Positions 33,847 to 42,135 of a DNA stretch of 64,000 nt are shown here, piece by piece. The stretch lies in the NCBI GenBank assembly GCA_014649155.1, contig BMSM01000034.1, positions 1 to 64,000 of the forward strand. Direction: 5' to 3'. Origin of the DNA: Streptomyces griseoviridis (GTDB lineage: Bacteria; Actinomycetota; Actinomycetes; Streptomycetales; Streptomycetaceae). The position numbers and the translations under genes are program-made. The notes under the pieces are model-generated. The model was not told the origin of the DNA. It did no database searches and saw only the letters and a program-made list of their open reading frames with translations. Every line of letters begins with the position of its first letter. Position 1 is the first letter of the stretch.

Positions 33847-34587
33847 ATGCGAGCGCTCGAAGGCCGGACCGCCGTCGTCACCGGGGCATCCCGGGGCATC
33901 GGCAGAGCCATAGCCCAGCGGCTGGCGGCCGACGGCGCCGCGGTCGTCCTGGGATACCGCGACGCCGAGCGGAACGCGCTGGAAGGCGTGGCGGAGATAC
34001 GGCGCCGGGGAGGGACCGCCCACGCGGTCGGCGCCGACCTGGGCGACCTCGCCCAGGTCCGCTCCTTCGTCACCCGGGCCACCGACCTGCTGGGCGGACT
34101 CGACATCGTCGTCAACAACGCCGCCGAGTCGGAGCAGGTCGGCATGGCCCAGGCCACCGACGACCACTACGACCGGCTCATGGCCGTCAACGCCAGAGCA
34201 CCCTTCTTCATCATGCAGGGCGCCCAGGCGGCCCTGCGCGACGGCGGACGCGTCATCAACATCTCCAGCATCGCCACCTCGATGTCCGCTCCGGGAGCCG
34301 CCGTCTACGCCGGCAGCAAGGCCGCCCTCGAACGCTTCACCACCACCGCCGCCCACGAACTCGGGCCGCGCGGCATCACCGTGAACGCGGTGGCCCCCGG
34401 CACCGTGGACACCGACATGCTGCGCGGCCTGCACGACGAACGCGCCCGGCAGACCCTCGCCGCCGTGACACCCCTGCGGCGCCTGGGCCGCGCCACCGAC
34501 ATCGCGGGCGTCGTCGCCTTCCTGTCCGGGGACGACGCCGCCTTCATCACGGGCCAGGTCATCGCCGTCAACGGAGGACTGCGCTGA
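33847..34587 (+). CDS. SDR-family oxidoreductase, RiPP-cluster associated
   Basis: 246-aa classical short-chain dehydrogenase: cofactor loop VTGASRGIGRAIA (residues about 11-23), NNAAES (about 89-94), catalytic Ser in INISSIATS and YAGSK (Tyr/Lys, about 155-159). The C-terminus GQVIAVNGGLR is typical of FabG-like enzymes. ATG directly follows the preceding stop, so it belongs to the RiPP operon. It could reduce a dehydro residue or a keto group on the peptide, as other reductases do in class V pathways; this is inferred. It could instead be an unrelated FabG paralogue. Confidence 0.82.
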   Translation: MRALEGRTAVVTGASRGIGRAIAQRLAADGAAVVLGYRDAERNALEGVAEIRRRGGTAHAVGADLGDLAQVRSFVTRATDLLGGLDIVVNNAAESEQVGMAQATDDHYDRLMAVNARAPFFIMQGAQAALRDGGRVINISSIATSMSAPGAAVYAGSKAALERFTTTAAHELGPRGITVNAVAPGTVDTDMLRGLHDERARQTLAAVTPLRRLGRATDIAGVVAFLSGDDAAFITGQVIAVNGGLR

Positions 34588-34833
34588 ACCCGGTGGTCCC
34601 GCGGGCACAGTCGGCGGCGTCCGGTGGCCGGCCGAACGACGTCCCCCGCGAAGTGGATCCCGACCGAAAATCACCATGACAGGTACATGGCGTAACGGGG
34701 GTCGAGGGCATACCATCGCAACGCCCCGGAGGGGCGGTCGACGGTGTGTCCGGCCCCTACCGGACAACCCGTGCCGCTCCTTCACACGCCCGGCCCCGCC
34801 GGGGCCGGACCCCCCACGGATGAAGGAGCAGCA

Positions 34834-35415
34834 ATGCCCCTCGGCACTTGGCTCAAGGCGGGCTCCTCCGCCACAGCGCTCGTCCTCGCCATGGCGGGCG
34901 CCGCGACCGCCGCCACCACCCCCGCGGGTGATTCGTCCGCCGCGCGGGCGGCGGCGGTGACCCTTCGCTACGACGACAGCCGCGCCGCCGGCTGGGAGGC
35001 CGCGATCGCGGCCGGAGTCGCCTCATGGAACGCGAACGTGAGCAACGTCCGTCTGGTGGAGGCGGCGCCCGGCGCCGCGGCCGAGATCGTGATCGTCGCC
35101 ACCACGGGCTGGCCGCAGGCCACGCTCGGCCCGGTCCGTCCGGGCCGTCAGGTCCGTGTCGAACTCGGCAGCCAGGCCGTCGACCAGGGTTACAACAAGA
35201 CCCGGATCGCCGCTCACGAACTGGGGCACAGCCTCGGCCTGCCGGACACCAAGCCCGGCCCCTGCTCACAGCTGATGTCGGGGTCGAGCGCCGGCACGGC
35301 CTGCACCAACGCCACACCGAACGCCACCGAGCGCTCCCGCGTACAGTCCGCCTACGCGAGCGCGATCGCCGCCCTCGCGCCCACTGACGGCCGCACCCTC
35401 GTCGACGCCCCCTGA
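34834..35415 (+). CDS. snapalysin-like secreted zinc metalloprotease (M7)
   Basis: 193-aa small neutral protease. Signal peptide at residues 1-26 (AGSSATALVLAMAGAATA). The mature domain opens with VTLRYDDSRAAGWEAAIAAG and carries the M7 zinc motif HELGHSLGLPD (residues about 128-138: HExxHxxGxxD). The Cys pair PCSQLMSG and GTACTN is as in snapalysin. AAGGAG lies 6 nt upstream. Snapalysins digest casein-like proteins outside the cell. Usually a LysR gene is adjacent; none is here. Confidence 0.88.
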   Translation: MPLGTWLKAGSSATALVLAMAGAATAATTPAGDSSAARAAAVTLRYDDSRAAGWEAAIAAGVASWNANVSNVRLVEAAPGAAAEIVIVATTGWPQATLGPVRPGRQVRVELGSQAVDQGYNKTRIAAHELGHSLGLPDTKPGPCSQLMSGSSAGTACTNATPNATERSRVQSAYASAIAALAPTDGRTLVDAP

Positions 35416-35859
35416 CCGCACGGCCGACGAACGCACGGGCGTCCCGGGGATCCCGCCACGATCCCCGGGACGCAGCGGCCAGTCCCCGGCCGACGGCGGC
35501 ACCCGGCGCGCTCCACCCGCACAGCAACTGTGGGGCCCTTGCGGAGAAGGGGTGCGGACCGGCCGTGTGTTCCGGGCGGACGGCTCCGCAGGGGTTTCGG
35601 CCTTTCGGGCGAGACCGCACAGCCACGATGGGAGGTCCCAGAAGGTCACCCCCGGCTGTTCGCGCCGGGTTCTTCACACGGCCGCCCGACCGCCGCGCAG
35701 GCCGACGATCCCAGCCGTCCGGCTCCGTGCCGCGGTGTCCAACTGTCCAACACGCCGGACGTGCCGGCCGGCCGGGGACGCCCCTACAGTTCCCGTGTCT
35801 CGGCGTGGCACGGGGACGCGACCTCGTACGCCGGGGCGGAACCGGAAGGAGACCTCACC
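35416..35859. other. 444-bp gene-free stretch with a strong terminator
   Basis: Contains CGTCCCGGGGATC (35440-35452), a 7-nt loop and its perfect complement GATCCCCGGGACG (35460-35472), a 13-bp terminator for the snapalysin gene. Downstream, 35473-35842 shows no convincing coding frame and presumably holds the promoter and long 5' region of the secreted protein at 35860. Confidence 0.75.
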
Positions 35860-36321
35860 ATGCCGCACTTCCGACACCGCCGCCGCGCACGCGCCTCCCG
35901 CGGCGTGCTCGTCGCCGGATTCCTCGCCTGCCCGGCGCTCTTCCTCACCCAGGGCACGGCGACGGCGGCGCCCGCCGCGGCCCAGCCCTGGTCGACGGCG
36001 TACGGCACCGCCACGACGGCGGGCACCTGGGACTACGCGGCCACCGCGGAGCCGGACCGGTGGGACGTCGTCTTCGACGGCCGGCTGACCAACACCGGTG
36101 GCGAGTGCTACTCCACCTGGTTCGCGGTGATCTACGACATGAGTCCGCCCGTGTACACCAAGGCCGGCACCCAGTGCGGGACAGGCACGGCACCGGTACG
36201 CCACAGCTTCCCGAGCTACGGCTGGACCTTCACCACCAACGTCTACGTCACCGTCTGCGAAGGCACCACGAACCGCGCCGACTGCGGCCCCCTCCAGTGG
36301 ATCTCCACCGTGTGGACCTGA
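35860..36321 (+). CDS. small secreted Cys-containing protein of unknown function
   Basis: 153-aa exported protein. The signal peptide has an Arg-rich start (RHRRRARASRG) and hydrophobic core GVLVAGFLACPALFL, ending near ATAAPA. The mature part is about 110 residues, rich in Thr/Tyr/Trp, with four Cys (GECYST, TQCGTG, TVCEG, ADCGPL) likely forming two disulfides. A beta-sandwich is suggested by the alternating pattern. GGAAGGAGA precedes ATG 35860. The family was not recognised. Confidence 0.75.
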   Translation: MPHFRHRRRARASRGVLVAGFLACPALFLTQGTATAAPAAAQPWSTAYGTATTAGTWDYAATAEPDRWDVVFDGRLTNTGGECYSTWFAVIYDMSPPVYTKAGTQCGTGTAPVRHSFPSYGWTFTTNVYVTVCEGTTNRADCGPLQWISTVWT

Positions 36322-36453
36322 CCGCCCCTACGACTCCACCGCCGCCCGCACCGGATTCGGCCGGACGAATCCGCGGTGGCCGTGCGCGGCGGGCTGCCGG
36401 CGGAAAGCTCCGGTACGCCTTCGTCGTATGATCGGCATCTCCATACTGGAGGC

Positions 36454-37062
36454 ATGCGCACCGAACTCGACCCGGCCGGCCTCGACCCGACTGCGGTCTA
36501 CCGTCTGCTCACCTCGACCGTCGTACCACGGCCCATCGCCTGGGTGTCGACCGTGTCGGCCGACGGCGTCGACAATCTCGCTCCGCACTCGTTCTTCACC
36601 GTCTCGTCGGTCAGGCCGCCCATCGTGCAGTTCACCTCGGTCGGACGTAAGGACTCACTGCGCAACGTCGAGGCGACCGGGCAGTTCGTGGTCAATTTCG
36701 CACCCGAGTCACTGTTCGAAGAGATCAACAAGACGGCTACGGACTTCCCGCACCAGGTGAGCGAGTTCGACGCCGTGGGCCTCGGGCGTGAGCCGAGCGC
36801 ACGGGTGGCGGCTCCCCGCGTGGCCGGTTCCCCGGTGGCACTGGAATGTGAGCTGCACAGCACCCTTCTCCTCGGTGACAGCACCGTCGTCTTCGGACGG
36901 GTGGTGCATATCGCCATCGACGACGCCGTCCTCGACCAGGGGCACCCGGAGGTGACCCGGCTGCGTCCCCTGACGCGTCTGGGCAAGGACGAATGGGGCA
37001 CTCTCGGGGAGGTCCGCGACCTGCGTCGCATTCGGTACGCCGACTGGTCCGCGTCGAACTGA
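36454..37062 (+). CDS. flavin reductase-like (FMN-binding split barrel) protein
   Basis: 202-aa protein of the flavin reductase/RutF-like family: LTSTVVPRPIAWVSTVSADG, then NLAPHSFFTVSSVRPPIVQF (FMN phosphate and isoalloxazine contacts), TGQFVVNFAPESL and VFGRVVHIAIDD. These use FMN with NAD(P)H to reduce flavins or diketones. Divergent/solo; GGAGG lies only 1 nt before ATG 36454, while CATACT ends 8 nt before it, so the start or a leaderless mode is uncertain. It could supply reduced flavin to the StyA-like oxygenase at 50065, but there is no linkage. Confidence 0.82.
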   Translation: MRTELDPAGLDPTAVYRLLTSTVVPRPIAWVSTVSADGVDNLAPHSFFTVSSVRPPIVQFTSVGRKDSLRNVEATGQFVVNFAPESLFEEINKTATDFPHQVSEFDAVGLGREPSARVAAPRVAGSPVALECELHSTLLLGDSTVVFGRVVHIAIDDAVLDQGHPEVTRLRPLTRLGKDEWGTLGEVRDLRRIRYADWSASN

Positions 37063-37609
37063 GCACGTTCGGCTGCGCACTCGCCGACCGAGGCACCCGT
37101 CACAGACCGACCCAGGACCCCTGCGAGGGTCGCTTCCCGTCGCCGCCGGTGCGATCACCGTAACCGGCGGCGCTCGGACCCGCGGTCGGGCCGGCCGGGG
37201 TTCCGCCCACGGTCCGGTGACGCCCCGACACCGGCATGCCGGGTGGTGGCCCGGTCCCGATCCTGACGGGGCTGATGACAGGGCTTGGACGGCTGAGGGG
37301 CGGCAGTCTCTGGCCCGCGTGCCCCGCCTCGGCCGCCCCCGTGGTCCAACCACCCCGCCGCCGGTCCGGCGACGGCACGCAGCCGACCGGGCACGGCACC
37401 GACAGCGGTACGCAGCCCGTGCGCGCGGCGGGCGGTGCCGTCCTCCCGGGCGACGCGGGACCACCAGCCGAGGACCCGCTCCGTACGGGCGCATCCGGTG
37501 ATCAGCTCGGCGCTCGCGTGGATCGCCAGGTACTGGCGTGTCGGCGCGTACAACCTTTCGCCAGGCTGGCGTGTCATCGCCATGTCCGTTGCACGAACAA
37601 GGAGTTCCG
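37063..37609. other. 547-bp gap without a supportable gene
   Basis: Only low-complexity frames are open. A minus-strand frame (37583 leftward: QYLAIHASAELITGC, RTERVLGWWSRVARED) looks partly protein-like for 50 residues and then turns to Arg/Gly/Pro-rich shadow sequence, so it may be a decayed gene. AAGGAG at 37599-37604 is the ribosome site of the next gene. Confidence 0.5.
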
Positions 37610-39097
37610 TTGCGCAGAGCAGTCACGGCGGCCGCCGTGCTCACCACCTCCGTGGCCGTCACCCTCACCCCGGTGTCCTCGTCCGCCGCCGCGCCTTTCA
37701 AGGGTGCCAACACGGCGGCCGTGCAGGACGACTTCAACGGTGACGGCTACCGGGACCTGGCGGTCGGCGCGCCCGGCGCCGCATCCGGCACGGTGGAGGA
37801 AGCCGGCGCGGTGGTCGTGCTGTACGGCTCCGCGTCCTCGGTGGGCACCGCCCGCCGCACCGTCCTCACCCAGGCCACGGCCGGGATCCCAGGCGGCCCC
37901 GAGGAATCCGACCGCTTCGGGCGGACGGTCGCCAGCGCCGACCTGGACCGGGACGGCTACGCCGACCTCCTCGTCGGCGCCCCGGGCGAGGACGTCGGCC
38001 CGGCCGATTCGCGGGGCACCGTGACCGTGGTGTGGGGAGGGCCGAAGGGGCTGTCGGGCGGGGCGAACATCACCCCGACGCCCGGTTACGGCGAGGGCCG
38101 GACCTACTGCCGCTTCGGTATGTCCCTGGCCACCGGGGACATGAACGGCGACGGCGCCCCGGAGGTCGGCATCGGCTCGGCCTGCAACGCCGTCTCCTAC
38201 CGGGGCCCCTTCACCCGCACCGGCGCCGCCGCCTCCCGCTATCTCGAAGGGCGGGAGAACGCCCGTGGCGTGGTCATGGGAGACGTGAACCGTGACGGCA
38301 GGGCCGAACGGTTCTACCTGGCCGGCCCCACCGACGGCGACATCCGCGGGCCGGTGATCCTCGACGCGGGCGCCCCCGACCCCGAGGACCCGTTCGTCAA
38401 CCGTGGCGTCGACCTGCCCTACGCCGACGGCCACGCGGGACAGATCGGTGACATCAACGGCGACGGGTACGGCGACCTCGTCACCGGCATCGCGGGCGAC
38501 GACCGCCACTTCAACGCGCCCACCCCCGCCGCTCACCGGGGTGGCGAGATCCAGGTCCTCTACGGCAGTGCCAAGGGCATCACCGCCACGCAGAAGCCGA
38601 AGGTCTTCCACCAGGACACAGCCGGCGTCCCCGGCGGTGCGGAATGGGGTGACTGGTTCGGCCAGTCCCTCAGCGTCGGTGACGTCAACGGCGACAAGTA
38701 CGCCGACGTCCTGGTCGGCGTCCCCGAGGAGGCCGTCGGGTCCCTGGCCTCCGCCGGCTCGGTCGCTCTCCTGCGCGGCTCGGCCTCCGGCCTGACGACG
38801 GCCAAGGCGGCCGGCTACACCCAGGACACCGCCGGCGTCCCCGGCGCCGCGGAGGCCGGTGACGGATTCGGCTCGGCCGTCCACCTCGTCGACCTCGACA
38901 AGGACGGCAAGGCCGAAACGGTCGTCGGTGCTCCCACAGAGAACTCCGACGGCTGCGTGTGGATCGCCCGCGGCTCGGCGTCCGGCCCCGCCCTGAAGGG
39001 GTCGGTGAACCTGTGCGGCAAGAGCGCCGGCATCACTGTGCGCGGAATCAAGGGTTACTTCGGCGCCGCCCTCAACAGCCCGCACGTGGAGAGCTGA
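37610..39097 (+). CDS. secreted FG-GAP/integrin-alpha-like repeat protein
   Basis: 495-aa exported beta-propeller protein. TTG at 37610, 5 nt after AAGGAG, starts the signal LRRAVTAAAVLTTSVAVTL cleaved near SSAAA. About seven FG-GAP repeats follow, each with a Ca-binding loop: DFNGDGYRDLAVGAP, DLDRDGYADLLVGAP, DMNGDGAPEVGIG, DVNRDGRAERFY, DINGDGYGDLVTG, DVNGDKYADVLVGVP and DLDKDGKAETVVGAP. Such proteins bind calcium and mediate adhesion, or are scaffolds for extracellular enzymes. An upstream ATG at 37538 would spoil the signal. Confidence 0.88.
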   Translation: MRRAVTAAAVLTTSVAVTLTPVSSSAAAPFKGANTAAVQDDFNGDGYRDLAVGAPGAASGTVEEAGAVVVLYGSASSVGTARRTVLTQATAGIPGGPEESDRFGRTVASADLDRDGYADLLVGAPGEDVGPADSRGTVTVVWGGPKGLSGGANITPTPGYGEGRTYCRFGMSLATGDMNGDGAPEVGIGSACNAVSYRGPFTRTGAAASRYLEGRENARGVVMGDVNRDGRAERFYLAGPTDGDIRGPVILDAGAPDPEDPFVNRGVDLPYADGHAGQIGDINGDGYGDLVTGIAGDDRHFNAPTPAAHRGGEIQVLYGSAKGITATQKPKVFHQDTAGVPGGAEWGDWFGQSLSVGDVNGDKYADVLVGVPEEAVGSLASAGSVALLRGSASGLTTAKAAGYTQDTAGVPGAAEAGDGFGSAVHLVDLDKDGKAETVVGAPTENSDGCVWIARGSASGPALKGSVNLCGKSAGITVRGIKGYFGAALNSPHVES

Positions 39098-39206
39098 CAC
39101 CCACACAGCCACGACACGGCCGTTCGGCGGCAGCGGGTGAGGCGGCCGGTGCCGTGGATCGGGCGGGGGCCGAGGAGGCCGTGCCGTCGCACGACCCTCA
39201 CCCGCG

Positions 39207-39880
39207 GTGACCGCGCCACCGAGGTGGAGGTGGTGGCCCTCGTCGGAACCGCGCCGCTCAACGCGAGCATCCTCACCGGCCCCGCCGGCCTGGACCGCGT
39301 CGGCGTCCCCGCCGGGCCCACCGGCCTGCTCGCCGACGCCGCGAACGCCGGCGAGCAGGGTCACGCGGACGCCCCCACACCCCTGCGCTCCACCGTCGGC
39401 CCGCAGGAGGACGCGTGACATCACGGTCCGCGCCGATGAGCGCCCCAGCAGCCCCTCTCCGACCCCGACGTCATGGCCGGTGGCTGCCTCACCCTCATTC
39501 CGCTCACCGTGCTCACCGTCGTCATCGACGCCGCTTCCACCACCGCACTGTCGGTCGTCGAACGCGTCCGCGAGGCGGGACCCCTGCGCGCGGACGGCAT
39601 CTTCCGCGGGCGCCTGACCGGCGCCCTGCTGCTGGAGGCCGCCCCCTGTACGGGGCGATCGACGCCGCCCTGGGCCTGTTGCCGACCGTCCCCTACGCCC
39701 GGCCACCGGTCGACGCCACCGGCGCCGACGCGCCCGTGAAGCTCCCGTGCCGCAGCTCCTCGGCGTCGTCCTTCCGCCGGCCGCGCTCACGGCCCTGCCG
39801 GTGCCCTGGCCGGTGCGCTGCCGGCCCGCCGCGCGGCCGGCTCCGGCCCGATGCCCTTGGCGGGCACGTCCAGGCCCGGG
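39207..39880 (+). pseudogene. relic of FtsX-like ABC transporter permease (C-terminal part)
   Basis: Fragments in changing frames match a macrolide-export-type permease in order: VEVVALVGTAPLNASILTGP (about 39222), VMAGGCLTLIPLTVLTVVID then TALSVVERVREAGPL and LRADGIFRGRLTGALLLEAA (39470-39640), YGAIDAALGLL, and VKLPVPQLLGVVLPPAALTA after another shift (to about 39810). Frames break at about 39418, 39640 and 39735, and the N-terminus and ATPase partner are missing. It is a degraded remnant. Confidence 0.6.
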
Positions 39881-40296
39881 CCGCCGACGCGGTACGCCGA
39901 CACCTGCCCGTCCTCACAGGCGGCCACCGCGAACGGCCCTGTCTCCAAGCGCGAATGGGCGGCGTCCGGGGCAGTCGGCCACGCCGCCGCCTGCCGCGGG
40001 GCGGCCCCGGAGCCGAGACCGGCACCGGGGTTGAGCCGGCGCACGCCCCCCGGGACCTCAGGTGCCGGGCCGACGGCGGGCACGGCGGCGGGCCGAGCGG
40101 GAAAGCCGGGGGCGAGGCCCTCCGGAAGCCGGGCGTACGCGGGTGACCGCGGCTCGGTCCTCCAGGTCTCCCGGTTCCCCACCGCCTCCGGTGGAGGGAC
40201 GCTCCGTGCCTTGACTTGCTCCAGCAACGCATCGACGGCGCCGAACGGAACAGGGCCGGCGGGGCCGGATCCCCCTGCCCAGGCCCGGAAGGACAC
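39787..40296 (-). other. open frame of uncertain coding status
   Basis: A minus-strand frame from ATG 40296 gives 169 residues with some protein-like blocks (FGAVDALLEQVKARSVPPPE, TGPFAVAACEDGQVSAYRVG), but its 3' end overlaps the FtsX relic. No family, ribosome site or signal was recognised. It may be another decayed gene or noise. Confidence 0.25.
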
Positions 40297-40636
40297 CGCT
40301 GCGACTCCTCGGGCCCACCGTCGCCACCACCGCCCGCGCCACAGTGGCGATCACTGAACACCAGCAGCTCCGCCGCGCCGGCCGTTACCGCGCATCCGCG
40401 CATCACCAGTGTTGCGGAGCAACACTCCGGCAACGGACGAGCCACCGAACTGCTGACCGGGCAAGAGCATGCCGGGTACGGCGAACAACATCCGCGCAAC
40501 AGGCGGAGTTTGCTGCGCTACATTCGGAACGTGGTCTGCAACACCCCTGGGTTCGCCCATTCTGGTTCTCCGTCCGTATTCGGCCGGACGGCAAAGCCCT
40601 GTCGCTGCGCGGCGGGCTGGATGAATGGAGAACACA
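40297..40636. other. gene-free stretch with hairpin and possible promoter
   Basis: Holds AGTGTTGC-GGA-GCAACACT (40408-40426), a perfect 8-bp hairpin. Farther right TACATT (40519-40524) lies 17 bp after GCAACA (40496-40501), a weak promoter for the membrane protein/REC operon at 40637. AT content is higher than in flanking coding DNA. Confidence 0.4.
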
Positions 40637-40885
40637 GTGGACCGCCCTCTGCTGTCCTTGAGGTCAGCCCTGATATTCCTGCTCGCCCTGCTCACCGGTG
40701 GGGCAGCGTGCGGACTGACGGCGGTCGCCGGGGAAGGCGCAGCGCGAAGTCTGCTCGCGGGCCTGGCCGCTACAGGACTGGCGGTCCCCTTCTTCGACCG
40801 CCTCATCGCAGCCGAGGCCGGCGCCGTCCAGCCGTCGAGCTCCATGGACGGCGGCGGAACGGACAAGGAGGAGAACCATGGGTGA
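40637..40885 (+). CDS. small membrane protein coupled to the REC regulator
   Basis: 82-aa protein with two hydrophobic segments (LRSALIFLLALLTGGAACGL, about 8-27; LLAGLAATGLAVPFF, about 40-54) and a polar Lys/Glu-rich tail. GTG 40637 follows GGAG by 6 nt; ATG 40625 in frame overlaps that site. Its stop overlaps the next ATG by 8 nt (ATGGGTGA), so the two proteins are made together and may interact at the membrane. Family unknown. Confidence 0.7.
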   Translation: MDRPLLSLRSALIFLLALLTGGAACGLTAVAGEGAARSLLAGLAATGLAVPFFDRLIAAEAGAVQPSSSMDGGGTDKEENHG

Positions 40886-41954
40886 GCTGCGCCCTCTGGG
40901 AGACGACCTCAACGATGCCTCCCGAGCGTTGGCCCAGGCACTGCGCGAGCTCTTCGAGAGCCTTCACCTGTCCGTCCGCCGGTACGCCGCACGGCGCCGG
41001 CTCGATCCGGGCACGGTCTCGCGCTACCTGAACGGCACCCGGTTACCGCCGTGGCAGGTCATCAGCGACCTCTTCACCGATGTCGCCGAACACCGTGGGA
41101 CCGCGGTCACCACCGAAGCCATCGAACTGGTACGAGGCCTGTACGGATCGGCCGTGGACGCCGCTTCCTCCCCCAAGCACGCGGTGGAGATCCTGGAGCA
41201 GCAACTGGCCGACGCCGATCATGTCTCCCGGCGGTCCAGCGTCCGCGGCGACGTCCTCGGCGATGCGCTGCTGGACCGGACGCAGCGCATCGCCGACCTG
41301 GAGACACGGCTCAACCAGCTGGAGGCCGACCGCATCGCGGAAAGGAAGCGGGCCGACGAGCTTGTGCGTGCGCATCCGGACATCTCCGGCCTCATCCAGG
41401 AGCGCAATGCCCTCCAGCTGGAAGTCGAGCGGCTCGGAGCGGCCCTGCACGAGGCACAGGCTCAGCGCGCCGCGGCAGAGGGCCGCTGCGATCTTCTCGA
41501 ACGCCAGCTCGAAGCCGTTGAACAGGCCGCAGCGGCTGCTCTGCCGCCAGGGCCGCTGGACATGCCCAAGATCCTCATCGTCGATGACCAGCCGGACAAC
41601 CTGCTGGCGATGACCGCCGTCCTGGCGACGCTCGAGCAGGAACTCGTCACGGTCTCCTCCGGCAGGGAGGCCCTCAAAGCCCTCCTCGACCACGACGACT
41701 TCGCCGTCATCATCATGGACGTACAGATGCCGGAGATGGACGGCTACGAGACCTGCGCCCACATCAAACGCCGCCCGAGGACCCGGGACGTCCCCATCAT
41801 CTTCCTGACCGCGATGGGCATCGGCTCCGAGCACTCGGCCCGCGGCTACGCGGCCGGCGCCGTCGACTACATCAGCAAGCCTTTCGACCCCTGGGCCCTG
41901 CGTGCCAAGGTGGCCGTCTTCACCTCCATCTACCTGGAACGTCGCAGCCAGTAG
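40878..41954 (+). CDS. HTH - coiled coil - response-regulator receiver fusion protein
   Basis: 358-aa protein. N-terminal XRE-like HTH (SVRRYAARRRLDPGTVSRYL, about 32-51, then NGTRLPPWQVISDLF). Coiled coil from about 90 to 215 (RIADLETRLNQLEADRIAER, ERNALQLEVERLGAALHEAQ). C-terminal CheY-like receiver (KILIVDDQPDNLLAM near 230, phospho-acceptor Asp in IIMDVQMPEMDG near 279, Thr in FLTAMG, Lys in YISKPFDP). Receivers normally precede the output domain; here the order is reversed. No histidine kinase is adjacent. It likely senses phosphorylation and controls transcription together with the coupled membrane protein. Confidence 0.85.
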   Translation: MGELRPLGDDLNDASRALAQALRELFESLHLSVRRYAARRRLDPGTVSRYLNGTRLPPWQVISDLFTDVAEHRGTAVTTEAIELVRGLYGSAVDAASSPKHAVEILEQQLADADHVSRRSSVRGDVLGDALLDRTQRIADLETRLNQLEADRIAERKRADELVRAHPDISGLIQERNALQLEVERLGAALHEAQAQRAAAEGRCDLLERQLEAVEQAAAAALPPGPLDMPKILIVDDQPDNLLAMTAVLATLEQELVTVSSGREALKALLDHDDFAVIIMDVQMPEMDGYETCAHIKRRPRTRDVPIIFLTAMGIGSEHSARGYAAGAVDYISKPFDPWALRAKVAVFTSIYLERRSQ

Positions 41955-42135
41955 ACCCGCGGCACAAGCCGCACCCCGGTCCCGTACCCGCACAAGGTCC
42001 GGAGCCAGGGGTCCGGCCGAGGCAGGCCGGCGCGCTCGGCCGACGCCGGGCGGCCTTCGGACCGATGGGCCGGAAGGTCGCCCGGCGCGGCCGCCTCGAC
42101 CGGCCTTTCAGCAACCGCACGTCCGCTTTCCCGGT

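Noticed and set aside
30598..34587. Thioamitide (thioamide-forming) cluster
   Set aside because: The kinase/HopA1 pair fits, but no YcaO or TfuA gene was seen from 28 to 41 kb, so thioamides are not supported.
34834..35415. Snapalysin as the RiPP leader peptidase
   Set aside because: It has its own promoter gap of about 250 bp and a secretory signal, and snapalysins are common stand-alone secreted proteases.
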